Numbered from the stretch's first letter, positions 34,342 to 42,497 are shown. The stretch is DNA of 64,000 nt from Chloroflexota bacterium (GCA_013112685.1 JABFGC010000002.1:630902-694901); one strand, 5' to 3'. Numbers and translations are program-made. Notes: generated by a model from the letters alone, not told the origin.

Positions 34342-34887
34342 TCATGTTTTGGGTGCCAGCGCGTCCAGGAAGGAAGCGGTGGTTTCTGCATCTTTCGCAA
34401 AGTATAACAACTCCCGCTGATGCACGGGCATGTAACTTTCGAATTCGCCAAAGAACCGATCGAACGTGGACTGCCAACCGCGCCCGATCAGGATCAACGG
34501 TCTTCGGGGCAGGGACTCCACGATCATCAAATTCCACATCATCATGATTTCGGTCAGTGTGCCTGCGCCTCCCGGCAGCGCCATTGCCGCATCGCAGCCT
34601 TCGATCAGCGCCAGGATCCTTTCCGGGAGCGTCTTCGTTCTTCTTTCCTCTTTCACCCACACGTTCGCCTTCGTGGGCCGCCACGTTTCGATATCCTCGC
34701 ACGTCACGCCGATGACATGTCCGCCCGCTTCATGCGCGCCACGCGAGACTGCCTCCATCGTGCCCATGTAACCGCCCGTCAACACGACATGTCCGCGCTG
34801 GGCGAGGAGCGAGCCAAGCAAGCGCGCTTCTTCGTACGCGGGAGTCCCTTCCTTTGGTTGTGAGCCGCCGAATATGGTTACGTTCAT
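34342..34887 (-). CDS. LOG-family protein (cytokinin riboside phosphorylase-like fold)
   Basis: The 181 residues follow the TIGR00725/TIGR00730 LOG fold: FGGSQPKEGTPAYEEARLLG, VLTGGYMGTMEAVSRGAHEAGG, and the motif LPGGAGTLTE, a relaxed form of PGGxGTxxE. Members release free bases from nucleoside 5'-monophosphates or act as nucleotide pyrophosphorylases; no substrate is shown here. It starts at 34887, next to a heptamer array, with no strong ribosome site. The following gene on the same strand is a sulfotransferase. Confidence 0.8.
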   Translation of the reverse strand: MNVTIFGGSQPKEGTPAYEEARLLGSLLAQRGHVVLTGGYMGTMEAVSRGAHEAGGHVIGVTCEDIETWRPTKANVWVKEERRTKTLPERILALIEGCDAAMALPGGAGTLTEIMMMWNLMIVESLPRRPLILIGRGWQSTFDRFFGEFESYMPVHQRELLYFAKDAETTASFLDALAPKT

Positions 34888-34906
34888 TGCACCTCATTAT
34901 GGGTTA

Positions 34907-34980
34907 CAGGTTGCGGGTTTCATGTTTAAGGTTGAAAGTTAAGACCTGTAACCTTCAACCTTAAACCTTCAACCTTCAAC
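34907..34980. repeat. Ten-unit heptamer foldback between mazG and the LOG gene
   Basis: Ten 7-mers in register: CAGGTTG, CGGGTTT, CATGTTT, AAGGTTG, AAAGTTA, AGACCTG, TAACCTT, CAACCTT, AAACCTT, CAACCTT, then CAAC. The GGTT words on the left are inverse to the AACC words on the right, giving a long imperfect hairpin in the space between two genes. Confidence 0.9.
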
Positions 34981-35300
34981 TACTTTTCGTCCCAATTTCT
35001 CGCCTTGTTTTTCTCTATCTTTTTTAGAACTGCCTCTTCCAAATCAATGCCTGAGATCGAAGCCAGTTGCAAAAGATACAGCATCACATCCGCCAGTTCG
35101 CTGCCCAATTCTTCGCGGTCTTTGATCTCGTCTGTAAATTGAAAATGCTCCAAAATCTCCGCCGCTTCAATCGAAAGCGATACCGCCAAGTTGCGCGGCG
35201 TCTGCGGGCGTTTGCTGTCTGTCTCGTACCAGCCCTTCGACTTCACCAGCGCGTGCATTTCTTCCGTCAATTCAAGAATCGTCAGTCTCTTATTGTCCAT
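34980..35300 (-). CDS. MazG-like nucleotide pyrophosphohydrolase
   Basis: The 106 residues have the MazG/dCTPase metal motif in LSIEAAEILEHFQFTD and EELGSELADVMLYLL (E-x2-E and E-x3-D). Members hydrolyse (d)NTPs to monophosphates, cleaning the nucleotide pool or damping stress nucleotides. The start ATG and first codons (MDNKR) are made from the neighbouring heptamer array (35295-35322). A possible regulatory RNA with terminator lies just upstream (35322-35437). Confidence 0.88.
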   Translation of the reverse strand: MDNKRLTILELTEEMHALVKSKGWYETDSKRPQTPRNLAVSLSIEAAEILEHFQFTDEIKDREELGSELADVMLYLLQLASISGIDLEEAVLKKIEKNKARNWDEK

Positions 35301-35322
35301 CGTCTACCGTCCATCGTCCAAT
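35295..35322. repeat. Heptamer array at the mazG start codon
   Basis: GTCCATC, GTCTACC, GTCCATC, GTCCAAT: four 7-mers on the plus strand. The inverse of GTCCAT supplies the mazG ATG and second codon (ATGGAC). Confidence 0.75.
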
Positions 35323-35437
35323 AAAAAAACGGCTCGCCAAGTCTGGGAGCCGTGTGGGCGCACTCAAGCGAACCTAACCAGACCTGGAGGATGTTCGGCT
35401 TCGAGGGGACGGGTTCGGGCGCTTCGCGGTCAACATG
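35322..35437 (-). ncRNA. Candidate small RNA or attenuated leader upstream of mazG
   Basis: A minus-strand sigma70 promoter (35444-35472) predicts a start near 35437. The RNA ends in an intrinsic terminator: stem ACGGCTC/GAGCCGT (35329-35353) followed by seven T on the minus strand. Between them a long foldback can be drawn, with GGCGCA pairing TGCGCC at the base and CGAA/TTCG, CCA/TGG above. The product would be about 115 bases. It lacks the SRP GGAA tetraloop motif and does not match 5S, tmRNA or RNase P. It could be a free sRNA, or the attenuator of mazG. Confidence 0.5.
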
Positions 35438-35443
35438 CGCCGA

Positions 35444-35472
35444 ATTATAAGGGTAAAATTGAATTTATGCAA
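35444..35472 (-). promoter_or_regulatory. Strong sigma70-type promoter, minus strand
   Basis: On the minus strand TTGCAT (35467-35472) and TATAAT (35444-35449) are separated by exactly 17 bases. The -35 overlaps the start codon of the divergent CCA gene. It drives the candidate small RNA and possibly mazG. Confidence 0.65.
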
Positions 35473-36732
35473 AAGGATGACGTACTCCGCCTCCTGCGTG
35501 ACCCGGACCTGATCCCGCCCATCAAGCAGACTCTCCTCTCGAACATCGCCGCGCAAGCCCAAACCCTAAGCATGCCCTGTTACCTCGTCGGGGGCGTCGT
35601 CCGCGACCTTTTGCTGGGAAAACCCGTCAAAGACCTGGACGTCATCGTCGAAGGCGATGCGATCAAACTCGGCAGGAAACTCGTCGAAGTGTATGGCGGG
35701 AAGTTAACCCCGCATGTCAAATTTCACACGGCGATTTGGCATTTACCTGCCACCTGGAACCTGATACCTGACACGATTGACCTGATCACCGCCCGCAGGG
35801 AAACCTACGAAAAGCCCGGCGCGCTTCCAACCGTCACGCCGTCCACCATCGAAGATGACTTGCGCCGGCGCGACTTCACCATCAATGCCATGGCGATCCG
35901 GCTGGATGGGGAAGCCTTCGGCGAAATCCTCGACCCATTGGAAGGGCAAACCGACCTCGGGCGGGGAGCGATTCGCGTTCTTCATCCCAAATCATTTCTC
36001 GACGACCCAACCCGCATCTTCCGCGCAATCCGCTATGAGGCGCGATATTCCTTTCGTATTGAACCGTCAACCTTGGACCTGATCAACCCCGAAGCGCTGG
36101 CAGTCCTCTCTGAGTTGAGCGGCGAACGACTGCGCCACGAATTGGACTTGATCCTGGAAGAGGAAAGGACGGCGGTAACTCTTTTGCGTATAGCCAATTT
36201 GGGGATATTGAACTTTATCCACCCAAAAATTCCCGAATTCAATCAACGTTATGCCAGCCTCCTCGAAATGGACACGAGTCTCGACATCCCCGCCGACCGC
36301 CGGGTGTTGGGGTACATGCTCTGGTTCATGGATTTGTCCGAGGACGAAGTCTTCTCCATCGCCAACCGGCTGGATTTCACCAACGAGTTGACCTTGTCCG
36401 TTTGGGCGGCGGCGCAATTGAAACGGGGTCTGCCGCATCTCGTGGGCGTAAAACCCAGCGTATGGACGTATGCGCTGGAGAAACTGCCGTTGCTTTCGAT
36501 CTATGCGGTTTATCTCGTTACGCGCGTCAACGCCCTGCTCGATTACATCTCGCTATGGCGGCACGTCAAACCGCAGACCACGGGCGACGACCTGAAGGCG
36601 ATAGGACTCCCACCCGGTCCGCGGTATGGCGAGATTTTGACGGCTTTGCGCTCCGCGTGGCTCGATGGCGGGTTATCAAATAAGGCGGAGGAAGAAGAAC
36701 TCCTCCGTAAACTGCTGTCGGACCGTCCGTAG
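35467..36732 (+). CDS. cca: tRNA nucleotidyltransferase / poly(A) polymerase-like protein
   Basis: This class II nucleotidyltransferase adds or repairs the 3' CCA end of tRNAs, or is a CC- or A-adding relative. The 421 residues show YLVGGVVRDLLLG, the catalytic DLDVIVEGDA (DxD), RRDFTINAMAI, and the RNA-binding block LDPLEGQTDLGRGAIRVLHP / DDPTRIFRAIRYEARY. A six-unit heptamer array encodes residues about 93-107 (LPATWNLIPDTIDLI). TAAAAT at 35454-35459 is seven bases before ATG 35467, suggesting a leaderless transcript. The tRNA-Arg in this window encodes no CCA, consistent with need for this enzyme. Confidence 0.9.
   Translation: MQKDDVLRLLRDPDLIPPIKQTLLSNIAAQAQTLSMPCYLVGGVVRDLLLGKPVKDLDVIVEGDAIKLGRKLVEVYGGKLTPHVKFHTAIWHLPATWNLIPDTIDLITARRETYEKPGALPTVTPSTIEDDLRRRDFTINAMAIRLDGEAFGEILDPLEGQTDLGRGAIRVLHPKSFLDDPTRIFRAIRYEARYSFRIEPSTLDLINPEALAVLSELSGERLRHELDLILEEERTAVTLLRIANLGILNFIHPKIPEFNQRYASLLEMDTSLDIPADRRVLGYMLWFMDLSEDEVFSIANRLDFTNELTLSVWAAAQLKRGLPHLVGVKPSVWTYALEKLPLLSIYAVYLVTRVNALLDYISLWRHVKPQTTGDDLKAIGLPPGPRYGEILTALRSAWLDGGLSNKAEEEELLRKLLSDRP
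35745..35786. repeat. Heptamer array inside the CCA-adding enzyme gene
   Basis: ACCTGCC, ACCTGGA, ACCTGAT, ACCTGAC, ACGATTG, ACCTGAT: six 7-mers in frame. They fall in a variable loop of the nucleotidyltransferase head between FHTAIWHL and TARRETYEKPGALPT. Confidence 0.8.
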
Positions 36733-36753
36733 CACGCTCGAGAGGATATTGCC

Positions 36754-39087
36754 ATGTCCATGCCTCAAAATATTGAAGCGAATGTGGGGGGAAATTTCAG
36801 CGGGAATTTGGTCGCCGGGAATTACAACATCGTCGTCAACAACCTGAACGGCGGAGTCGTGAATGTTGCGCCGCCCCCGGCGAAGCCGTCTGCGGAGCCT
36901 CGCACGAGACCGGTCAATCTGCGTCCGCGAGATTTCCACGGCTTGTTGGATCGCGCCCCGGAAATGGAGGCGTTTGCCGCCGCCGTCCAGTCTTCGACGC
37001 CTTTTGCGGTGTTCGGAGAAAACGGCATCGGTAAAACGTCTCTGCTGCGCAAGGCGGCGCATCTTGCCGGGACGAAAAATTTCCACGATGGGGTTGTTTA
37101 CCTGGCGGCGCGCGAGACCGCCCGCGACGATCTGTTGCAGGATATTTACGATTCGTTCTTTGCGGCTGGCGCGGAATACAAACCCACCGACGGCGAACTC
37201 CGCGCAAAATTGAAGGACATTCACGGCTTGGTCCTCCTAGATGACCTTACCTTGAATCGTGAAGAGGTCTCTTTTATTCTGGATACCATGCCTCACAGCA
37301 TGTTCATCCTCGCGTCTGCCGAACGTGTGCTGTGGGGTGAAGGTCAGGCGGTCTCGTTGGATGGTCTGCCCGAAGCGGAAGCCGTCCAACTCTTTGAGCG
37401 GGAATTGGGACGCCCGCTCGCTGAAGATGAAAGACCGGTCGCGCTTCAGATTTGCAAGATGCTTTTAACGCATCCCTTTCGGATTTTACAAACCGCCTCG
37501 ATGCTTCGGGAGGACGGACTCTCGCTCCCGCAGGCATTGCAAAGGCTGACAGCGACCCGCACCCAATCGCCGACGGTAGAGATGGCGATTCAAAATTCCA
37601 CCGACACGCAGAAGAAGGTGTTCAGCCTGCTGGCGGCGGCTGGCGGGTTTGCCCTGACCCGCGATCACGTGCTGGCGATGATTCCCGCTGCGAACTTCAA
37701 TGATGAGGTGAAATCCTTGATTCGGCGTGGATTCGTTTTGGAGGAAGGATCAAGCCTGAGTCTAAGCAGCGATGCGGCGTCTTCCCTTGCCCGGCTGTGG
37801 AATTTGACCGATTGGGAGGATGCGCTGGTCGGTCACTTTACGAACTGGTTGAAGACGGGTCCGCAGGATATGCTGGTGGATCAGGCGTCGGACCTGCTGT
37901 TCCACCTGCTCAAACGGACGGGCGAGAAAAAGCAGTGGCCCCAGCTGGTGACTTTGGGGAGAACCCTGGAGCGTATTTCCATCCTGCAAAAGAAGTGGCA
38001 GAGGTGGATGCAGATTCTGGACCTGCTGAAAATGGCGGCGCGCGCGCTGATGGATAAAAAACTCGAAGGCTGGGCGCTGCACCAATTGGGCGTCCGCTCG
38101 ATGGGACTCGGCATGAAAATGGAAGCGCAGGAATTTTTCGAACAAGCATTGGACATGCGCCGCGCGATTGGCGACAAGGGCGGTATTCAGGTCACACAGC
38201 ATAACCTGAATGTTCTGGCAAGCCCGCCTGTTCCCCCAAAGGTTGGGAAACCCTCGCCGGCGGGATCGAGCAACTTTGTGCGATGGCTGTTGATGGGCTC
38301 AGTGGGCGGCGGGATGTTGGCGCTTGCGGCGCTGGCGTTGGTCTTCCTTGCCATCATCAACTCCGGGAACAATCCCACCCCCGTTCCTCCTCCACCGCCG
38401 ACCCTCACGCATTTTCCGACCCTGCCGCCCGCCGAAACGTTTACTCCATTCGTTCCTGCCGCGCAGCCCACGCGGACGCCCACGTCAACGCCCACGCCCG
38501 CTTTGGTGGTGGTTTTTGATTTTGTCGAACAAGCCAACGGAGCCTTATGGGAAACCAGGTTCGACCCGATTAGCGAGCGTCCACCGGAAGCGTTGAAGTT
38601 CCTGACCGATGTGCCGAGTCCCTCGCCGGAGGAGTTTGCCTCTTCCAATGAAACGGCATACGCCGGATGGCAGCCGTTCCCTTTGATGGAGGATGCGTCG
38701 AAGGGCGACGACCTGGCGCTGCTTACGTATCCGTTCTTCAACGCCGGCTGGGTGCGGGGAACCTACGACCTGACTCCGTTCAGGCTTCAACCCGGAGACG
38801 TGTTCAAGGCGCGCATCGGTTATAAACTTTTACCCGGCGAATTTAAATTGAATACCAGGTACGTGACGTTTGCAGTTTACTTTTACGAGCCGAGCACACC
38901 CGACCCCCGCATGATCGGTGAGTTTGTCGAGTTTTATGACGGCGCGGTCAGCGAATGGGAGTTTCCGATTCCAGAAGACCTGGCGGGCAGGCAGGGATTT
39001 TTCGTACTCGAAGTGCATTCGGGCAACGACCTCCCCGCGGAGTGGCTCGTCTGGCTCGACGCTCAATTGATTGGTCTGCCGCGCTAG
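36754..39087 (+). CDS. Membrane-anchored STAND-type NTPase with N-terminal Gly/Asn repeat
   Basis: The 777 residues comprise several parts. Residues 1-37 are a short Gly/Asn-rich stretch (EANVGGNFSGNLVAGNYNI), of the kind seen before signalling domains in bacterial conflict proteins. Residues 60-350 are an NB-ARC-like ATPase with Walker A VFGENGIGKTSLL (87-98) and Walker B GLVLLDDL, plus a winged-helix region. Helical TPR-like repeats follow, then a TM segment near 512-535, a Pro/Thr linker, and a beta-rich extracellular domain of about 190 residues. The order suggests an extracellular sensor driving a cytoplasmic switch, but no effector is visible. It is a single gene after cca; AGAGGA precedes ATG 36754. 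Role unknown. Confidence 0.75.
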   Translation: MSMPQNIEANVGGNFSGNLVAGNYNIVVNNLNGGVVNVAPPPAKPSAEPRTRPVNLRPRDFHGLLDRAPEMEAFAAAVQSSTPFAVFGENGIGKTSLLRKAAHLAGTKNFHDGVVYLAARETARDDLLQDIYDSFFAAGAEYKPTDGELRAKLKDIHGLVLLDDLTLNREEVSFILDTMPHSMFILASAERVLWGEGQAVSLDGLPEAEAVQLFERELGRPLAEDERPVALQICKMLLTHPFRILQTASMLREDGLSLPQALQRLTATRTQSPTVEMAIQNSTDTQKKVFSLLAAAGGFALTRDHVLAMIPAANFNDEVKSLIRRGFVLEEGSSLSLSSDAASSLARLWNLTDWEDALVGHFTNWLKTGPQDMLVDQASDLLFHLLKRTGEKKQWPQLVTLGRTLERISILQKKWQRWMQILDLLKMAARALMDKKLEGWALHQLGVRSMGLGMKMEAQEFFEQALDMRRAIGDKGGIQVTQHNLNVLASPPVPPKVGKPSPAGSSNFVRWLLMGSVGGGMLALAALALVFLAIINSGNNPTPVPPPPPTLTHFPTLPPAETFTPFVPAAQPTRTPTSTPTPALVVVFDFVEQANGALWETRFDPISERPPEALKFLTDVPSPSPEEFASSNETAYAGWQPFPLMEDASKGDDLALLTYPFFNAGWVRGTYDLTPFRLQPGDVFKARIGYKLLPGEFKLNTRYVTFAVYFYEPSTPDPRMIGEFVEFYDGAVSEWEFPIPEDLAGRQGFFVLEVHSGNDLPAEWLVWLDAQLIGLPR

Positions 39088-39100
39088 TACATCTTAAAAT

Positions 39101-39151
39101 TGTAGGGCAAGATGGCATCTTGCCAGGGACAATTTAGCAAATTGCCCTACA
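39101..39151. repeat. Nested palindrome between the STAND gene and the DUF2726 gene
   Basis: TGTAGGGCAA and TTGCCCTACA form the outer pair; GCAAGATG and CATCTTGC form an inner hairpin. It lies 14 bases after the STAND gene stop, so it may also act as a terminator, although no T-run follows. The remaining bases to 39371 show only a candidate -10 (TATAAT, 39360-39365). Confidence 0.65.
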
Positions 39152-39371
39152 TCTTCATGTTGTTTGAGTACTTGGTCGTTGGAATCAGATGTCGCTCACG
39201 GGGAGGAAACGCCTGCGATGCAGGGCCCAAGCCCGAGGTCCAAATGCGATGCGCCAGCCTGGAAGGAATAGCCACTTGCCGCGTTGAGTCCGCTTTGGGA
39301 GTCGCGTCATCCCGCCCATTAATCTCCTTTTAATTCTGTACGACGGGACAAACCTAACGTATAATCAGCAC

Positions 39372-39959
39372 ATGACTGAGGAGCAAAATACCCGCCTGCC
39401 GTATCGTCTGAGAGAGCCTTTCCTAAGCAAAACGGAAGCGGCTCTTTTTCGTTTGCTGACGGAGATGATGGGCGTGCGCTATGTGATTTGCCCGAAGGTG
39501 GCGCTCAGCGATTTGTTCATCATCCTGCGTCCGAACGAGAACGTGCATTTCTTCAATAAGATCTTCCGCAAGCACGTGGACTTTTTGTTGTGCGATCCGG
39601 TTACGTATGAGCCTTCGTTCGGCGTGGAGATCGTCAAGCCGATTGCCAGAGACGGCGTGCGCGAGGCGGATAAATTCATGGAGGATTTGTTCACCGACGC
39701 CGGCCTCCCGCTCGTGCATATCCCTTCGCACGAACATTACGACCCGGCGGACATCATCGCGCTCTTTCAACTGGCGGTGGTGAAGATGGGAAAGACTTCA
39801 TCGGTGCGGGTCGAGAACCCGATGGAGACGGTCCCGAATTGCCCGGTGTGCGGGAAGATGATGGTGCTGCGCATCCACCGCGACGGCGCGGACAAGGGCA
39901 GGAAATATTACGGGTGCATTGACAGCCCGCGCTGCAGTGGGGTGGTGGAGATCGTCTGA
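39372..39959 (+). CDS. DUF2726 domain protein with C-terminal zinc finger
   Basis: The 195 residues have a DUF2726 nuclease-like fold (FLSKTEAALFRLLTEMMG, VCPKVALSDLFII-type block, FNKIFRKHVDFLLCDPVTYEPSFGVEI) and a C-terminal topoisomerase-type zinc ribbon (CPVCGKMM, YGCIDSPRC). DUF2726 belongs to the restriction-endonuclease-like superfamily; the zinc ribbon suggests nucleic acid contact. TATAAT ends six bases before ATG 39372, so the transcript is predicted to be leaderless. Function unknown. Confidence 0.8.
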   Translation: MTEEQNTRLPYRLREPFLSKTEAALFRLLTEMMGVRYVICPKVALSDLFIILRPNENVHFFNKIFRKHVDFLLCDPVTYEPSFGVEIVKPIARDGVREADKFMEDLFTDAGLPLVHIPSHEHYDPADIIALFQLAVVKMGKTSSVRVENPMETVPNCPVCGKMMVLRIHRDGADKGRKYYGCIDSPRCSGVVEIV

Positions 39960-40365
39960 CCTTCCAATGTGAGCATACGAATGGAGCAAAAGCGGGGATG
40001 ATCAATCACCTTACGCAAAGGAAACCGCCATGGCGCAAGCCGCCAGGTTTTTTCTTTCAGTTCAGTCTTTCTTGGCGTACTAAGCCCCCAGAATGGGGGG
40101 GCGGCTCAAAAGCAGGGGCGACCCGTCCGGGCTGGATGCAGTTTCAATCAACAGGGCCGTCCTTTGCGAAGAGTTTTCACAGAATACGGTTAGGCCGCCC
40201 CTGTTGCGGAACATGAGTGAGTTATCCATTTGTACGGAAATCATCCCTTCGCGTCGGGGCTGGCATTGGGTAAAATGACGGGCGGAGTTCAAAGCCGCTG
40301 CAATCCTTCGATTCTCCATTTACCAATCCTCCACTTCCCAATTTCACACACCAAAGGTATTCCCC
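39960..40365. other. Intergenic region with terminator and inverted repeats
   Basis: This 406-base gap holds an intrinsic terminator (40024-40054). Beyond it are GC-rich words, including a run of seven G (40095-40101) and an inverse pair CAGGGGCG (40113-40120) / CGCCCCTG (40196-40203). No supported gene is present; a minus-strand open frame of about 80 codons across 40080-40319 lacks any domain. The last 80 bases have short CT-rich words (CAATCCTC, CACTTCCC) that may be a decayed 7-8-mer array. Confidence 0.5.
40024..40054 (+). terminator. Intrinsic terminator after the DUF2726 gene
   Basis: ACC pairs with GGT and GGC with GCC around a GCAA tetraloop, with an internal loop between the two short stems. 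TTTTTT follows. It fits rho-independent termination of the DUF2726 transcript. Confidence 0.5.
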
Positions 40366-41560
40366 ATGTCCAACTTTCTCGAAAAAGCCCAGGAACTCTT
40401 TCCCTACACCCAAGCCATGCGGCGCGACTTTCACATGCACCCCGAACTGGGTTTCAATGAAATCCGCACGGGTGGCATTGTGGCAAAGGAACTCGAAAGC
40501 CTCGGCATCGAAGTGACCAAGGGCGTCGGCAAGACCGGCGTGGTCGGTTTCCTCGAAGGCGCCAAGCCGGGTCCCACCATTTTGCTGCGCTTCGACATGG
40601 ACGCCCTGCCCATCACCGAAAATACCGGTGCGGAGTATGCCTCGCAAAATCCCGGCGTGATGCACGCCTGCGGTCATGACGGTCACACCGCCATCGGGCT
40701 CACGGTGGCGAAGATATTAAACGAACACCGGCACGAACTGAAAGGCAGCATCAAATTCTGCTTCCAGCCTTCCGAAGAAGGTACCAACGGTGAGGAGGTC
40801 GGCGGCGCGTTGATGATGATGCGCGACGGCGTGCTGGAAAACCCCAAAGTGGAAAAGACCCTCTCCCTGCACCTGTGGAACGACAAGCCGCTTGGCTGGC
40901 TGCATGTTGCCGGGGGGCCCCGTCATGGCAGGCGCGGATTTGTTCATCGTCAAACTCACCGGCAAGGGCGGTCACGGCGCGTCGCCCGATACCACCATAG
41001 ACCCGGTCGTGTGCGCCGCGCAGATCGTAACAGCGCTGCAGACCATCGTCTCGCGCAACATCGAACCACTCAAACCCGCCGTGGTCAGCGTCACCTCCGT
41101 CCATTCGGGCACAGCCTTCAACATCATCCCGCAGACCGCCGAACTCAACGGCACCATCCGCACCTTCGACCCGCAGGTCCGCAAACTGGTGCATGAACGT
41201 TTCGAGAGCATCGTGCGCGGGACGGCGCAGGCAATGGGATGCGAAGCGGAGATCACCATCAAGCAGGTTACGGCTCCCGTCATCAACAACGGGGATGTCG
41301 CCGCGAGCGTCTTGCAATCGGCGCAGGCGCTCTTCCCCGAAACGGACATCGCCAGCAGCCAATACCTCACCATGGGCGCGGAGGATATGGGCTACATGCA
41401 AGAAAAAGCCGACGGCTGTTATTTCTTCATCGGTTCTGCCAATGCGGAAAAGAACCTCAACTACAACCACCATCACCCCAGGTTCGACTTCGACGAACAG
41501 GCGTTGGTCAAAGGTGTGGCGTTGATGGCTGGCGCGGCAATGGACTTACTGAAGGAATAA
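40366..41560 (+). CDS. M20 family amidohydrolase, one frameshift
   Basis: This is a hippurate- or N-acyl-amino acid hydrolase-like metallopeptidase. The N-terminal part has LHPELGFNEIRT-type (HPELGFNE) and zinc ligands in MHACGHDGHTA and QPSEEGTNGEE. After the indel the dimerisation/lid domain KLTGKGGHGASPDTTIDPV and FNIIPQTAELNGTIRTFD are intact. The frame breaks at the run of six G at 40915; removing one G gives GGPVMAGADLFIVKLTGKGG and a normal protein of about 397 residues. It is cytoplasmic and stands alone. Another M20 member is at 56612-58025. Confidence 0.88.
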
Positions 41561-41679
41561 GTCCATGTGGAAATTAACCACCGCGCTTCTTTCTCCGACG
41601 TTGGGCTGTTTGCCCGTTTCCCAGCCTCCGTCCTCGCTGAGGGCGAATCTGCGCCTGCAAAGATGACGGATACCATCCA

Positions 41680-42285
41680 ATGAAACGCTCCGCAAAATGG
41701 GCTGTCGGGATTTTGCTCACGGCAACTGCGACGTTCGTCGCTTTGCAAAACGTCTCCGCGCCGCCAGACGAAGCCACCGAGACCGCGCCGCCGGTCACGG
41801 TTACGGAGGGGGTGACCATCCCGCCCACCGAAACCGAAACAGCGACGCCATCGTCCAGCATCCCAAACTGCGCCTACACGTGGGCATATCACGACGCGCC
41901 CGGACTGACCGAGATGCTCGATGCCGCAGTCAAAGAATTGAACGCGGATGCAGGCGCCCATGCCACCCAATTCGGCGAAGACTGCATTGCCGCGGATGGG
42001 TCCGCCGCTTTTGGCGTCATGCAGACGGATTTCTACGTTCGCCTGCCGGTGGAGGATTTGACAAACGAGGAAGCATTCGGCGTTTGGATTTCAGAGGTGA
42101 TGCAGGTTGTGACGCAAATCCCGCGCGAACAGATTCCAGGTCCGAATTACGGCTTCGTGGAGTTCCTGTTTGAGAAGAATGAAAATGAACGTCTTGTCCT
42201 GCGCGTGCCCATCCAGCAATACCTGACCGAAGCCCAAGGCAGGACCGGCGCGGAATTATTCAGGATGTTCTACCAACAGCCGTGA
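41680..42285 (+). CDS. Secreted protein of unknown function
   Basis: The 201 residues begin with a signal peptide (MKRSAKWAVGILLTATATFVALQN) without a lipobox, followed by a Thr/Pro/Glu linker and a globular domain of about 130 residues with two Cys (IPNCAYTW and GEDCIAAD), which could form a disulfide. There is no recognisable family motif. It is followed by a palindrome (42319-42368) and an intrinsic terminator (42418-42441), so it is a single-gene transcript. Exported. Confidence 0.6.
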   Translation: MKRSAKWAVGILLTATATFVALQNVSAPPDEATETAPPVTVTEGVTIPPTETETATPSSSIPNCAYTWAYHDAPGLTEMLDAAVKELNADAGAHATQFGEDCIAADGSAAFGVMQTDFYVRLPVEDLTNEEAFGVWISEVMQVVTQIPREQIPGPNYGFVEFLFEKNENERLVLRVPIQQYLTEAQGRTGAELFRMFYQQP

Positions 42286-42318
42286 CCCCCTGTGCCGAAA
42301 TTGGTAGCGGTAAAGGAG

Positions 42319-42368
42319 GAAGTGAAGTAGAGCGAGATAGTATCTCGCTCTACTCAGCGCATCACTTC
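42319..42368. repeat. 50-base two-stage palindrome
   Basis: GAAGTGA/TCACTTC forms an outer stem and AGTAGAGCGAGAT/ATCTCGCTCTACT (13 bp, loop AGT) the inner one, with unpaired CAGCGCA on one side only. It lies between the secreted protein gene and its terminator. Confidence 0.75.
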
Positions 42369-42417
42369 AACTGACCCATTGTCCCGAAATTTACTTCCGT
42401 TTCTGCTATATACCAAA

Positions 42418-42441
42418 GTCGCCCTCACCGGCGGCTTTTTT
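42418..42441 (+). terminator. Intrinsic terminator before the gbsR-like operon
   Basis: GTCGCC and GGCGGC form a six-pair stem (one G-T pair) with loop CTCACC, followed by six T. It isolates the downstream regulated operon from the secreted protein gene. Confidence 0.75.
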
Positions 42442-42446
42442 GTTCC

Positions 42447-42475
42447 TTGACAAGCCCCGTTTTCTAGCATATACT
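42447..42475 (+). promoter_or_regulatory. Sigma70 promoter of the GbsR-like operon
   Basis: TTGACA (42447-42452) and TATACT (42470-42475) are separated by exactly 17 bases, a near-consensus promoter. It is directly followed by a perfect palindrome covering the predicted start site. Confidence 0.8.
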
Positions 42476-42497
42476 ACGTTTAGTAAATACTAAACGT
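42476..42497. promoter_or_regulatory. Operator palindrome over the transcription start
   Basis: The perfect half-sites ACGTTTAGTA and TACTAAACGT are separated by two bases. The position just after the -10 implies repression by steric block. The gene directly downstream encodes a GbsR/MarR-type winged-helix protein, so autoregulation is the simplest reading. Confidence 0.75.

Noticed and set aside
35322..35437. SRP RNA (ffs)
   Set aside because: The region folds as a long hairpin, but the conserved tetraloop motif (GGAA in CCGGAAGG) and the AGCAG side are missing on both strands.
39990..40055. Cyclic di-GMP-I riboswitch core (ACGCAAAGG, AAACC and CGCAAGCC words)
   Set aside because: Only short matching words are present. 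The second helix and the receptor loops are missing, and the segment is better explained as a terminator.
40080..40319. Minus-strand frame of 79 residues in the 39960-40365 gap
   Set aside because: No domain or ribosome site, and it spans inverted repeats; treated as non-coding.
41565..41666. Possible 33-residue lipoprotein before the secreted protein gene
   Set aside because: A short frame with a Leu-rich start and one Cys, but no ribosome site and no supporting context.
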